Shown here: positions 12,318 to 23,461 of the stretch, piece after piece
Position numbering within the stretch: position 1 is the first letter of the stretch
Layout of the letters: each line of letters begins with the position of its first letter
Assembly (NCBI GenBank): GCA_023249305.1
Contig: JAHFCU010000006.1
Coordinates: forward strand, 1 to 64,000
DNA length: 64,000 nucleotides
Reading direction: 5' to 3'
Source: Gemmatimonadota bacterium
GTDB taxonomy: Bacteria; Gemmatimonadota; Gemmatimonadetes; Gemmatimonadales; Gemmatimonadaceae
The notes under the pieces: model-generated
What the model was told of the DNA's origin: nothing
What the model saw: only the letters and a program-made list of their open reading frames with translations
Database searches by the model: none
Made by a program: the position numbers and the translations under genes

Positions 12318-13097
12318 ATGCCCTACGAGTTCCTCACGGTTGAAGTCGCCGACCGCATCGCCACGGTGACAATCAACCGCCCTGACAAGCTGAACGCCCT
12401 CAACGCACGCGTCCTCGAGGAACTGGACGTCGTCTTCACGGCCTTCGCGACCGACCCGCTCGTTGCCGCCGTGATTGTCACCGGCGCCGGACGTGCATTC
12501 GTTGCGGGCGCCGACATCGCCGAAATCGCCGGTCACGATGCGGCCGGCCTCGAGCAGATGTCGGCCAAGGGACAGGCGATCTTCAACAGGATCGAACGCC
12601 TCACCAAGCCGGTCATCGCTGCCGTCAACGGCTTTGCGCTCGGCGGTGGCTGCGAACTTGCCCTCGCCTGTCATATTCGCGTGGCATCAGAGCACGCGAA
12701 GTTCGGCCTGCCCGAGGTGAAGCTCGGTTTGATGCCGGGCTATGGCGGCACGCAGCGCCTGCCGCGCCTCGTGGGCAAGGGGCGGGCGCTGCGGCTCATC
12801 CTGAGCGGCGAGCAGATTGATGCCACTGAGGCGTATCGCATCGGCCTCGTGGACGTCCTGGCAACGGCGAAGACCCTGCACGAGGAAGCGAAGTCCCTCG
12901 CGCTGCAGTTCGCGAAGAACGGACCCGTCGCCGTGGCGCGCACCATCGAGGCGGTGAATGACGGCTTCGACCGGCTCGCCGACGACGCATTGGCGCTCGA
13001 GGCGCGGCTATTCGGCTCGCTGGGGTCGACCAAGGACATGGCCGAGGGAACGGCGGCGTTTCTCGCCAAGCGCCCCGCGCAGTTTACGGGCGAGTAA
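12318..13097 (+). CDS. Enoyl-CoA hydratase / crotonase-family protein
   Basis: 259 residues from ATG 12318 (MPYEFLTVEVADRIA). It has the crotonase fold: oxyanion-hole segments AFVAGADIAEI and ALGGGCELALAC, and both general acid/base Glu residues, in GGGCELA and GLPEVKLG. This pattern fits hydration of short- or medium-chain enoyl-CoA (FadB-like or Crt-like). The acyl-CoA ligase at 30239 is far away, so no beta-oxidation operon is implied. It is divergent from mtnA and immediately precedes recF. Confidence 0.92.
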   Translation: MPYEFLTVEVADRIATVTINRPDKLNALNARVLEELDVVFTAFATDPLVAAVIVTGAGRAFVAGADIAEIAGHDAAGLEQMSAKGQAIFNRIERLTKPVIAAVNGFALGGGCELALACHIRVASEHAKFGLPEVKLGLMPGYGGTQRLPRLVGKGRALRLILSGEQIDATEAYRIGLVDVLATAKTLHEEAKSLALQFAKNGPVAVARTIEAVNDGFDRLADDALALEARLFGSLGSTKDMAEGTAAFLAKRPAQFTGE

Positions 13098-13098
13098 G

Positions 13099-14373
13099 GT
13101 GAAGGCCAGGCGCGCGACCAGCGCGACGGCGCCCGCCACGGCGCCCACCACGGCGCCCACCACGGCGCCCACCACGGCGCCCACCACGGCGCCCACCACG
13201 GCGCCCACCACGGCGACCGTAGATGTGCCCGGCATCGCGTTCGACGTGACGGCGCCGGATCACGGTCGTACGCGCGTCGCCGAGTTCACCGTGCGCGACT
13301 TCCGCAACCTCGCGCAAGTTGACGTAACGCTGCCCAGCGAGGGAATCGCGCTCGTCGGAGAGAACGGCCAAGGGAAGACGAGTTTCCTCGAAGCGCTCGC
13401 CTACGTGGAGCAACTCCGGTCGGTGCGCGGCGCGCGCGACCGCGACCTCGTGCGGTTCGACCAGCCGGCCTTTCACGTGCATGCGACTGTGCACGGCCCC
13501 GACGGCGTGCGGCGCCTCGGCGCGGGCGCCGACCGCGCCGGGCGCAAGAAGGTCACGCGCGACGGAGTGGAATTGCCGCGCATCACCGACGCGCTCGGCG
13601 CGCTCCCGTCAGTGCTGCTCGCGCCGCGCGACGTCACCCTTGTCAGCGACGGTCCCGCCGAGCGCCGCCGGTTCCTCGACATCACCCTGGCGCTCACGTC
13701 GCCGCGCTACCTGCGCGCTCTGCGCCACTATCGCGCGGCACTCGACCGGCGCAATGCCGCATTGCGCGACGCGGCCCGCCACCGGCGCGGGACGGACGGG
13801 GTGGCGGCGTGGGAGCCCGCGCTGGCCGAGCACGGTGCTGTGCTGGTGGCAGAACGGCGCGCATGGGTGCGGCACCACGCGGACGAGTTCACGCGGCTGT
13901 CGTATGCCATCGGAGAACCCGGGGAGTCCGCGATGGCGTACGCGACGCCGCTGCCGACCGAGGGCAATGGCGAAGCCGCGCTGCGCGATGCTTTCGAGCG
14001 CGCGCGGGAGCATGACCTCCGGCGCGGCAGCACGCACGCCGGTCCGCACCGCGACGACCTCGCGTTGACGCTCGACGGCCGTGACTTGCGCGTCGTCGGC
14101 TCGGCTGGCCAGCAGCGCACGGGGGCGATCGCGCTTCGATTGCTCGAAGCGGCGACGCTCCGCGAGCGGCGAGAGACGCTCCCCGTCCTGCTGCTCGACG
14201 ACCCGTTCGCCGAACTCGACAACCGCCGCGCTGCGCGGGTGCTCGACCTTTTGCTTGAGGCCGGCGTCGGACAGGTCGTGCTGTGCGTGCCGCGCCGCGA
14301 GGAGATTCCGGATCGCTTCACGCGCCTCTCACGCTATCGAATCGCTGATGGTGCGCTGTCGGAGGGTGAATGA
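13099..14373 (+). CDS. recF: DNA replication and repair protein RecF
   Basis: RecF is an SMC-like ATPase that loads RecA at gapped DNA. The core runs from EFTVRDFRNLAQVDV, with Walker A GENGQGKTS, through LLAPRDVTLVSDGPAERRRF, signature-like VGSAGQQRTGA and Walker B LLLDDPFAELD. From GTG 13099 it is 424 residues, but the first 40 or so are Ala-Pro-Thr-Thr repeats encoded by a 12-bp tandem array, which no RecF needs. GTG 13225 or 13246 would remove them. DUF721 overlaps the stop by ATGA and gyrB follows, as in the classical dnaA-dnaN-recF-gyrB block, but dnaA and dnaN are absent upstream. Confidence 0.93.
   Translation: MKARRATSATAPATAPTTAPTTAPTTAPTTAPTTAPTTATVDVPGIAFDVTAPDHGRTRVAEFTVRDFRNLAQVDVTLPSEGIALVGENGQGKTSFLEALAYVEQLRSVRGARDRDLVRFDQPAFHVHATVHGPDGVRRLGAGADRAGRKKVTRDGVELPRITDALGALPSVLLAPRDVTLVSDGPAERRRFLDITLALTSPRYLRALRHYRAALDRRNAALRDAARHRRGTDGVAAWEPALAEHGAVLVAERRAWVRHHADEFTRLSYAIGEPGESAMAYATPLPTEGNGEAALRDAFERAREHDLRRGSTHAGPHRDDLALTLDGRDLRVVGSAGQQRTGAIALRLLEAATLRERRETLPVLLLDDPFAELDNRRAARVLDLLLEAGVGQVVLCVPRREEIPDRFTRLSRYRIADGALSEGE
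13129..13212 (+). repeat. 12-bp minisatellite at the 5' end of recF
   Basis: Six exact copies of GCGCCCACCACG (13141-13212) are preceded by one copy with a single change (13129-13140). In the recF frame each unit reads Ala-Pro-Thr-Thr. The unit is a multiple of three, so changes in copy number would not break the frame. Confidence 0.97.
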
Positions 14374-14678
14374 GCGAGCGGCGACGCGGCCCCGCGAAAG
14401 TCGGCGAAGCACTGGCCGATCTCCTGGCCGGCAGTGCGCTTGGCGCGCGCATCGCGCGCGCGGAGGTGCTGGGATACTGGGCGAGCGCCGTTGGGCCTCA
14501 GATCGCTGCGGTAACGCAGGCGCGGGCTATCGCCGAGAATGGCACGCTGACCGTTGGTGTAAGGACGCACGCGTGGCTCCAGGAACTCTCGCTAATGGAG
14601 CGCTCGCTGGTCGAGAAAGTGAACAAACAGACCGGAAAGAGCGTGGTGAAGAAGATTCGCTGGGAGCTTCTTCGCTAA
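14370..14678 (+). CDS. DUF721 protein (DciA-like)
   Basis: 102 residues starting at ATG 14370, overlapping recF by ATGA. It has the DUF721 pattern: a helical N-terminus, then VLGYWASAVGPQIAAVTQAR, LTVGVRTHAWLQELSLM and the C-terminal VVKKIRWEL. Some members of this family (DciA) act as loaders of the replicative helicase in bacteria lacking DnaC. Its place between recF and gyrB supports a replication-linked role. Confidence 0.88.
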   Translation: MSERRRGPAKVGEALADLLAGSALGARIARAEVLGYWASAVGPQIAAVTQARAIAENGTLTVGVRTHAWLQELSLMERSLVEKVNKQTGKSVVKKIRWELLR

Positions 14679-14716
14679 GATATTACCATACAATCACTTA
14701 CGAAGCTACTCCCCGG

Positions 14717-16769
<2,053 letters not shown>

Positions 16770-16836
16770 TCCCCGGTTTCCCGTTCTACGCCGCGCCCGG
16801 CGCATCCCGTCGGGTGCCTGAAGACCGATCCCGACG

Positions 16837-17961
16837 ATGATTCAGACTCCCCCGGCCGTTCCCGGAGTGCGAGAGGATGAGATCGACACGCCGGCGCTGT
16901 TGATCGACCTGGACGCGTTCGAATACAACCTGGATCGTATGGCGACCCTGCTGGCGCCCACGGGCGTGAAGCTCCGCGCGCACGCCAAGACACACAAATC
17001 CCCGGTCATTGCGAAGCTGCAAATGGCGCGCGGCGCCGTCGGCCAGTGCGTGCAGAAAGTTGCGGAGGCCGAGGTGTTCGCGTGGGGCGGAATTCCGGAC
17101 ATCCTCGTCAGCAATGAGATCGTCGGTGCGTCAAAGCTGGCGCGGCTCTGTGCGCTGTCCGCGATCGCGAAGACCGCGGTCTGCGTGGATGACGCCTCGC
17201 ACATTGACGCGATTGAGCGCGCATCGGCGGCGGCCGGGCGGCGTATGACGGTGCTCGTCGAGATTGATGTGGGGGCGGCGCGTTGCGGCATCGCTGCGGG
17301 GCCCGCGGCGGCCGCGCTCGCGGAACGGATCGCCGCATCGAAGCATCTCGTCTTCGGCGGACTGCAAGCCTATCAGGGGAGCGCGCAGCACCGGCGCACC
17401 GTGGACGAACGTCAGGCGCTGATTGGCATCGCCACGGAGGCCGTGCGCCGCACGGTCGCACTGCTCGGCCAGCGCGGCATTGCCTGCCCGATCGTCGGTG
17501 GCGCAGGGACTGGCACGTTCGAGATCGAGGCGGCGTCCGGCGTCTACACAGAGGTTCAGGCCGGCAGCTACATCTTCATGGATGCCGACTACGCGCAGAA
17601 TCTTGACGCGTCGGGAAAGCCGGTCAGCACGTTCCGGCACGCGTTGTTCGTGTTGGCAACAGTGATGAGCGCGGCGCATCGCGGCATCGCTGTGTTGGAT
17701 GCGGGGGCGAAGGCGGTGGCGATGGACTCCGGAATGCCGACCGTGTGGGGCAAGCCGGATATCCGCTACGCCAGCGTGTCGGACGAGCACGGCAAGCTGG
17801 ACATCGGCAGTGAATCCACGATGCCGATGATCGGGGAGAAGCTGCGGCTCGTCCCCGGCCACTGCGATCCGACGGTTGACTTGTACGACTGGTATGTCGG
17901 CGTGCGCGGCGGACGCGTGGAGTGCCTGTGGCCGGTCACGGCGCGCGGCGGAACGGCCTGA
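16837..17961 (+). CDS. DSD1-family PLP enzyme (D-serine dehydratase / D-threonine aldolase-like)
   Basis: 374 residues with an alanine-racemase-type TIM barrel and a C-terminal metal site. The PLP-binding Lys is in RAHAKTHKSP (about residue 50), and the barrel phosphate loop is GGAGTGTFE. The C-terminal PGHCDPTVDLYDW carries the His and Cys expected to bind a divalent metal in eukaryotic-type D-serine dehydratase and D-threonine aldolase. It probably cleaves or dehydrates a beta-hydroxy D-amino acid. The exact substrate is not visible. Confidence 0.85.
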   Translation: MIQTPPAVPGVREDEIDTPALLIDLDAFEYNLDRMATLLAPTGVKLRAHAKTHKSPVIAKLQMARGAVGQCVQKVAEAEVFAWGGIPDILVSNEIVGASKLARLCALSAIAKTAVCVDDASHIDAIERASAAAGRRMTVLVEIDVGAARCGIAAGPAAAALAERIAASKHLVFGGLQAYQGSAQHRRTVDERQALIGIATEAVRRTVALLGQRGIACPIVGGAGTGTFEIEAASGVYTEVQAGSYIFMDADYAQNLDASGKPVSTFRHALFVLATVMSAAHRGIAVLDAGAKAVAMDSGMPTVWGKPDIRYASVSDEHGKLDIGSESTMPMIGEKLRLVPGHCDPTVDLYDWYVGVRGGRVECLWPVTARGGTA

Positions 17962-18052
17962 GCTGTCGCGCGGTCACGGCGGGGGCCGCCCGGACTTTCC
18001 GTAGCCGACCTTCGCCACTGCTCATGGCATCCGTTCACGCTGCAGTCCGTTC

Positions 18053-18081
18053 TTGCCGACGCTCCAAAGCCGTCGTAGACT
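18053..18081 (+). promoter_or_regulatory. Candidate promoter of the dipeptide epimerase gene
   Basis: TTGCCG (18053-18058), a 17-base spacer, then TAGACT (18076-18081), about 90 bases before the GTG at 18173. The -10 matches four of six consensus bases. No other element was found in the 211-base gap after the DSD1 gene. Confidence 0.45.
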
Positions 18082-18172
18082 GACCGTTGCACCGCGCGAT
18101 TGACGGGCAGCGTACGACTTCTAAACCTGCCCGCCTGCGATCGAACTTCCTCTACCGCCCCAGGCCTTTCCG

Positions 18173-19321
18173 GTGACACACAATCGTCGTGACTTCCTCA
18201 AGCACTCGTCCGCGCTCGCCGGCACGGCGGTCGCTTCGTCGCTCATCGCACCGCTTGCCGCATCGGCTGCCCCCGCGCAGACACCGCGCGCTAAGAGCCG
18301 CATGAAGCTCCGCTTCCGTCCGTACACGCTACAACTGAAGCATGTCTTTACGATCGCCACCTCGTCGCGCACGACCACACCAGTCGTCCTGACGGAGATC
18401 GAGTACGACGGCATCACGGGCTTTGGCGAAGCGTCAATGCCGCCCTATCTCGGCGAATCGCACGAGTCGGCCACGGCGTTTCTGTCGAAGGTTGATCTCT
18501 CGAAGTACGAGAATCCGTTCGAACTCGAGACGATTCTGCGCGACATCGATGCGCTGGCGCCGGGCAACCCGGCGGCCAAGGCGTCGGTAGACATCGCGTT
18601 GCATGACGTGGTGGGGCGCCTGATGCGCCAGCCGTGGTACAACATCTGGGGGTTCGATCCGCGCAAGACGCCGTACACGTCGTTCACCATTGGCATCGAC
18701 ACGCAGGATGTCGTGCGGCAGAAGACCAAGGAAGCGGCCGAATACAAGGTCTTGAAGGTGAAGCTCGGCCGCGACACCGACAAGATGATCATCGAGACTA
18801 TCCGCACGGTGACGGACAAGCCGATCACGGCGGACGTCAATCAGGGGTGGAAGGACCGGGCGGCCGCGCTCAACATGTTGCACTGGCTCAAGGAGAAGGG
18901 CGTCGAGATGGTCGAGCAGCCGCTTCCAAAGGAGCAGGTTGACGACCTCGCGTGGCTAACCGAGCGCAGCCCGGTGCCGATCATCGGCGACGAAGGCGTG
19001 CAGCGCCTCGCCGACATCAAGAAGGCCGTCGGCGTCTATAGCGGTATCAACATCAAGCTGATGAAGTGCACCGGCATGCGCGAAGCTCACAAGATGATCG
19101 TGCTCGCGCGCGCGCTGGGCCTGAAGGTCATGCTCGGCTGCATGACGGAAACCTCGTGCGGCATTTCCGCCGCTTCGCACCTGTCGCCGATGGTTGACTG
19201 GGCCGACCTCGACGGGGCGCTCCTGATCAGCAACGACGTGTATGACGGTACGCGGATCGTGGACGGCAAGGTCACGCTGTCCCATCGGCCCGGGATCGGC
19301 GTCAGGAAGCTGAAGGGCTGA
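18173..19321 (+). CDS. Tat-exported dipeptide epimerase (enolase superfamily)
   Basis: 382 residues from GTG 18173. The N-terminus is a twin-arginine signal (NRRDFLKHSSALAG, hydrophobic stretch, then Ala-rich cleavage region near 35). The mature part is a muconate-lactonizing subgroup enolase fold. It shows the K-x-K base (VLKVKLGRD), metal ligands in ADVNQGW, VEQPLP and GDEG, and the opposite Lys in INIKLMKC. This fits L-Ala-D/L-Glu or related dipeptide epimerases that process murein peptides, which are usually cytoplasmic, so the Tat signal is notable. It is convergent, seven bases apart, with an NlpC/P60 peptidase. Confidence 0.87.
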   Translation: MTHNRRDFLKHSSALAGTAVASSLIAPLAASAAPAQTPRAKSRMKLRFRPYTLQLKHVFTIATSSRTTTPVVLTEIEYDGITGFGEASMPPYLGESHESATAFLSKVDLSKYENPFELETILRDIDALAPGNPAAKASVDIALHDVVGRLMRQPWYNIWGFDPRKTPYTSFTIGIDTQDVVRQKTKEAAEYKVLKVKLGRDTDKMIIETIRTVTDKPITADVNQGWKDRAAALNMLHWLKEKGVEMVEQPLPKEQVDDLAWLTERSPVPIIGDEGVQRLADIKKAVGVYSGINIKLMKCTGMREAHKMIVLARALGLKVMLGCMTETSCGISAASHLSPMVDWADLDGALLISNDVYDGTRIVDGKVTLSHRPGIGVRKLKG

Positions 19322-19328
19322 GCGAGTG

Positions 19329-20510
19329 CTACGGCTGCACCGGGGTCGGCGCGGGACCGAAGACGCGCCGCGCGCGGACCAGGCTCTTCAGCAGGCCTTC
19401 GTTGAAGTTCGGCGCCAAGGGATCGAAGCTGTCAATACGCACGCCTGACCCGCCGGGCGTGTGGATGATCTGCTTGTCCTGCAAATAGATCCCCACATGC
19501 GTGATGCGCTCGGCGCGCTCGGCTGAGGCCTGCTGGCCGAAGAAGAGCAGATCGCCCTTCGTGAGCTGCCGCATGTCGTCGCCGACGGAGACGTCGGTGC
19601 CCATCTGCGCCTGCTGGTTGGCATCGCGATTCAACTCCATGCCGTTCAGGCGGAAGACGGTCTTCGTGAATCCGGAGCAGTCCATCCCCTTCGGCGACGT
19701 GCCTCCCCAGAGATACGGCACTCCGATGAACCGCTTCGCGGTTAGCTCGACGGATACGGCGGTGAGCTTGCGTGTCGCTTTCCATCTTGCGTAGTCGGCG
19801 ACGAGCCGGTTCTCGATGAAGCCCCTGCGCCCGTCGGGCGTCTCGACAGCGCGCCACTTGCCACGCACACCGTCGTCCTTGAACAACACCAGGGGCACTG
19901 CATCGCTGACGGGGAGCGACGCCGTGTCGCGCTTGGCGCGGACGACGCCGAAGTACGCGGTCACGATGACGCGGGGACCGTTCTGCCACGCATCAACGCC
20001 AGCCTGCTTCGTCAGATGCATGGCGGCGCCCTCGAGCCAGCCGAGGTACTTGTCGGGACACTGGATGTAGTACCAGTCGCCCTGCTTCTTGAGCAGCGTC
20101 ACGACCATTCCCATCATCACTTGCGTGGCCAGCTCGGCGGAATGCGCGGGATTCGAGCGCACGTTGCCGACACTCACCTTGACGATGCCGAACGGCACTT
20201 GAGCAAGTGCCGGATCGGGGAGAATGCGGATGCTGTCAACGAGTGTGCCGAGCTTGGCCGCTTCCATCGCCGTGATGACGTCGCGGCGCGCGTTGTCCTG
20301 GTCAACGTCTCCCTTCACGACGAGCTGCGTGCCTTGTCGCGCGCAGGAGATATCAAAGACCGCCACACGGCGGTCCGGCGCGTAGCGCGCGCGCAATGGC
20401 GCGAGCACCGCCTTGCAGGGATCATCTTGCGCCGTGGCGGGCGCGGATGCGAAGACTGGCGCGAGCAGAACGAGCCCCAAGAGCGCCGGGGACTTGATGC
20501 GAAATGACAT
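19329..20510 (-). CDS. Exported NlpC/P60 cell-wall peptidase
   Basis: 393 residues with a signal peptide (LLGLVLLAPVFASAPATAQ). Residues 110-250 carry SH3-like blocks typical of YkfC-type enzymes, for example GDWYYIQCPDKYLGWLEG. The C-terminal NlpC/P60 domain has the catalytic Cys in PKGMDCSGFTKT and His in RITHVGIYL, with a further His in IIHTPGGSG. Relatives cleave gamma-D-Glu-diamino acid bonds in murein peptides. Its neighbour, the dipeptide epimerase, acts on the L-Ala-D-Glu product in the YkfB-YkfC pathway of Bacillus, so the two probably serve one route. Confidence 0.9.
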   Translation of the reverse strand: MSFRIKSPALLGLVLLAPVFASAPATAQDDPCKAVLAPLRARYAPDRRVAVFDISCARQGTQLVVKGDVDQDNARRDVITAMEAAKLGTLVDSIRILPDPALAQVPFGIVKVSVGNVRSNPAHSAELATQVMMGMVVTLLKKQGDWYYIQCPDKYLGWLEGAAMHLTKQAGVDAWQNGPRVIVTAYFGVVRAKRDTASLPVSDAVPLVLFKDDGVRGKWRAVETPDGRRGFIENRLVADYARWKATRKLTAVSVELTAKRFIGVPYLWGGTSPKGMDCSGFTKTVFRLNGMELNRDANQQAQMGTDVSVGDDMRQLTKGDLLFFGQQASAERAERITHVGIYLQDKQIIHTPGGSGVRIDSFDPLAPNFNEGLLKSLVRARRVFGPAPTPVQP

Positions 20511-20597
20511 GGCGGGATCCAGAGATGCTGACTGTGAAAATTGTCCGTTGCGCGACGTCGCCGCCAGACGATGGCCCCGCGTGCCGAAATCCGCGAT

Positions 20598-21962
20598 CTA
20601 CTTCTTCTTCGCGGGCATATGGCCGCCGTTTTGGTGCAGCACCAGACCGCTCACGGCGCCCGTGGAGTCCTTGGTGAACGTGACCTGCGCATCCACGACC
20701 TTGAGGAAGAACGCGTCTTCCTTTTCGGCAAAGAGGGGGAAGCGCGGTTGATCCGTGGCCTGCAGGAACAACTGCGTCGCTTCGCGCGTGATGACAATCG
20801 AAAACGCAGGCGTCATCGTGAACGTGCCGACGTAGCGGTCGAGCACCTCGGCGGGCAGCGTGATTTCCGTGCGAGGCTTGGGGAGCGGCGGCAGAGGAAG
20901 CGTTGCATCGAGCAGATGCATACCAATGTCGTCCACGCTGTTCGATGTGTTCGCCAGTACCGCCACGCCCTCGCCGGTGGCCTCGCTGTAGCCGGTGAAG
21001 GTGCGATAGCCGCCGGTGCCGCCGTTGTGCCAGACGAGCGTGTTGCCGTTGGGTCCCTTGAGACGGTGCCAGTTAAGGCCGATCGTCATCACCGGTGAGC
21101 CGGCCGAGCGGCGCAGGCCATGCGTCATCGCCAGCGTGGCGCCAAGCGGTTTCGACGTGGAGTCAGCGTTGGCGTGAATGTACGTCAGCATGTCGTTGAC
21201 CGTGGACCGCAGCGCGCCAGCTCCGGCAAACGTCGGCAGGTCCCAGTTCCTCGCGGCCGCGCCTGATGGGGAGTGCCCCGGCGCGAGCCGATTCTGCAGC
21301 GAAGGCGTCAGCGTGATGTGCGTGTCCTTCATGCCGAGCGGCTTGAGCACGCGTTTGGTGACGAGCGTCTCGTAATCGGTGCCCGCGCGGAAGGCGAGCG
21401 CCTGGCCGAGCAGCCCCACGCCAAGATTGGAGTACTCGTACTTCTCGCCGATGGCGCGCGTCAATGTGTATCCCTTGAGGAAGTCCCTCAGCTGCTGTGG
21501 CGTGTAATCGGCGTAGGGATTCTCGCGGTCTTTCGGCGCGAAGTTCGATGGGAGGCTGGGCAGGCCGGACGACTGCGTTGCGAGGTCGAGCAGCGTGATC
21601 TTCTTGCCGTCGCGCTCCGGGACGATCGTGCCGGATGGCAGGTACTTCGCGACGGGATCGTCGAGCGACACTTCGCCCTTCTTCACCATGTCAGCGAGAA
21701 TGGCCGCGGTGAAGGTCTTGGTGATGGAGCCGATCTCGAAGACCGACTTGCCGTCGAAGGGTTGCACGCCGGCGTTGGGCCCGTAGGCGATGACGCGGCG
21801 CGCGCCGTCGCGCGATACAAGGCCCACGACCACGCCGGCGAAACGGCCGGCGTCAACGCGCTCCTTGAGGATGGCGCGCACCACCGAGTCGCTCGGCGAT
21901 TGCGCCAGGAGTGGAGTGGCGAGCAGAAACATCAGCGCGAGTGACGAACGGGACGCGAGCAT
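20598..21962 (-). CDS. Serine hydrolase, beta-lactamase class C / PBP4* family
   Basis: 454 residues from ATG 21962, with AGAGAGG five bases upstream. It has a signal peptide (LALMFLLATPLLA). Active-site motifs are SITK (S-x-x-K), YSN (Y-x-N) and WHNGGTGG (H-x-G). A C-terminal beta-sheet extension follows at about residues 350-454 (DRYVGTFTM...), as in many exported esterases or D-Ala-D-Ala peptidases of this superfamily. The substrate is unknown. It is a predicted periplasmic enzyme next to the NlpC/P60 peptidase in the same orientation. Confidence 0.88.
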   Translation of the reverse strand: MLASRSSLALMFLLATPLLAQSPSDSVVRAILKERVDAGRFAGVVVGLVSRDGARRVIAYGPNAGVQPFDGKSVFEIGSITKTFTAAILADMVKKGEVSLDDPVAKYLPSGTIVPERDGKKITLLDLATQSSGLPSLPSNFAPKDRENPYADYTPQQLRDFLKGYTLTRAIGEKYEYSNLGVGLLGQALAFRAGTDYETLVTKRVLKPLGMKDTHITLTPSLQNRLAPGHSPSGAAARNWDLPTFAGAGALRSTVNDMLTYIHANADSTSKPLGATLAMTHGLRRSAGSPVMTIGLNWHRLKGPNGNTLVWHNGGTGGYRTFTGYSEATGEGVAVLANTSNSVDDIGMHLLDATLPLPPLPKPRTEITLPAEVLDRYVGTFTMTPAFSIVITREATQLFLQATDQPRFPLFAEKEDAFFLKVVDAQVTFTKDSTGAVSGLVLHQNGGHMPAKKK

Positions 21963-21994
21963 GGAGCCTCTCTTGAAGACCGGGACCGCGGACG

Positions 21995-23332
21995 TCAGGC
22001 CGCATCCAGCGCATGCACTCCCGCCGCGGTCACGCGATGCGAAATCAGCGGCTGCGGTGTCACGTCGCCTTCGCCGATGATAACGGCCTCGCGGACGCAA
22101 GCGCTGCCAATCTCGAGGCCCGCCGAATCTCGCGCCAGCACTCCCGCCAACGGCGTCCCGGCTTTCACATGGGTACCCGGGCGCACGAGGATGCGGAAAC
22201 CCACCGACGGGTCCACCGCGTCCTCCATCGTCAGGCGGCCGCCGCCGAGCGCGATGATCCCGCGTCCGATGACGCGCGGCTCGACGCGGTGCACCACGCC
22301 CGCATGTGATGCGACGACCAGCGTCTGTTCCTTGGCGCGCGGCAGTATGCGTTCGGGGTCGTCCACCACACGTGGATCGCCGCCCTGCGCCGCGACGATC
22401 TCGCGGAATTTCTCGAGTGCCTTGCCGGAGGCGAGCGCGTCCTCGAGCTGGCTGCGCGCCGCTCCTTGGTCGGCCGCCATGCCGGCGAGCACCAGCATCT
22501 GCTCGCCGAGCGCGATTGTGACTTCGCGAGTGTCGGCGGGCCCGCCGCCGCGGAGGATGTCGAGACTCTCCTCAATTTCGAGCGCGTTGCCGCACGCGAC
22601 GCCGAGGGGATGATCCATGTTGGTCATGAGCACGACCGTGGGGCAGCCGCACTGCTCGCCGATGGCGACCATCGTCTTTGCCAGCGTGAGCGCGCGGTCC
22701 AGCTCGGGCATGAAGGCACCTGCGCCGGTTTTCACATCGAGCACGAGGCCGTTGAGCCCTTCCGCCAGTTTCTTGCTCATGATGGACGCGGCGATGAGCG
22801 GGATGGCCTCGACCGTTCCGGTGGCGTCGCGCAGGGCGTAGAGCTTCTTGTCGGCGGGCGCGATCTCGCCCGTTTGCCCGATGAGCACACACCCGATGCG
22901 CTCTACCTGCGCCTTGGCCTCGGCGAGCGAAAGCTGCGTATTGAAGCCCGGGATAGACTCGAGCTTGTCGAGCGTGCCGCCGGTGTGACCGAGGCCGCGG
23001 CCGCTCATCATCGGGACGGCAACGCCGCACGCGGCGACGAGGGGCGCGAGCGGGATGGAGACCTTATCGCCGACGCCGCCGGTGGAATGCTTGTCAACCA
23101 CCGGCTTGCCGAGCCCGGTGAAGTCGAGGCGCCCGCCGCTCTCGAGCATGCCCTGCAGCAGGGCGAAGCCTTCCTCGTCATCGAGGCCACGGAAGTAGAT
23201 GGCCATCAGCAGCGCTGCCACCTGGTAGTCCGGATAGCGGTCGGCGGCGTATTCGGCGGCGAAGGCGCGCCATTCGGCGGTGGTAAGCCGGCCTCCGTCA
23301 CGCTTACGGGTTATGAGATCGATGAGATGCAT
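21995..23332 (-). CDS. pdp: Pyrimidine-nucleoside phosphorylase
   Basis: 445 residues of the thymidine/pyrimidine nucleoside phosphorylase family, which splits uridine or thymidine with phosphate into base plus (deoxy)ribose-1-phosphate. Signature blocks are VDKHSTGGVGDK, MSGRGLGHTGGTLDKLE, PADKKLYALRD, SIMSKKLAEG and LDVKTGAGAFM. Length and the QGGDPRVVDDP segment resemble Bacillus Pdp more than E. coli DeoA. The start ATG 23332 gives the expected MHLIDLITRKRDG. It lies 32 bases upstream of the serine hydrolase gene. Confidence 0.93.
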   Translation of the reverse strand: MHLIDLITRKRDGGRLTTAEWRAFAAEYAADRYPDYQVAALLMAIYFRGLDDEEGFALLQGMLESGGRLDFTGLGKPVVDKHSTGGVGDKVSIPLAPLVAACGVAVPMMSGRGLGHTGGTLDKLESIPGFNTQLSLAEAKAQVERIGCVLIGQTGEIAPADKKLYALRDATGTVEAIPLIAASIMSKKLAEGLNGLVLDVKTGAGAFMPELDRALTLAKTMVAIGEQCGCPTVVLMTNMDHPLGVACGNALEIEESLDILRGGGPADTREVTIALGEQMLVLAGMAADQGAARSQLEDALASGKALEKFREIVAAQGGDPRVVDDPERILPRAKEQTLVVASHAGVVHRVEPRVIGRGIIALGGGRLTMEDAVDPSVGFRILVRPGTHVKAGTPLAGVLARDSAGLEIGSACVREAVIIGEGDVTPQPLISHRVTAAGVHALDAA

Positions 23333-23461
23333 TGACCGTGTGGCAACGCGCCCCGTACGTTCCCTCGTGGGCCGGAAACGGGCGCACGCCCCCGGTCATA
23401 CGCACTACGACGCACCGCGTGAAATGTCACGGGCCAATCGCCCACACGAGGGGAGGATGGA

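Noticed and set aside
13129-13212. CRISPR array
   Set aside because: The units are contiguous 12-mers with no unique spacers, and no cas genes are nearby.
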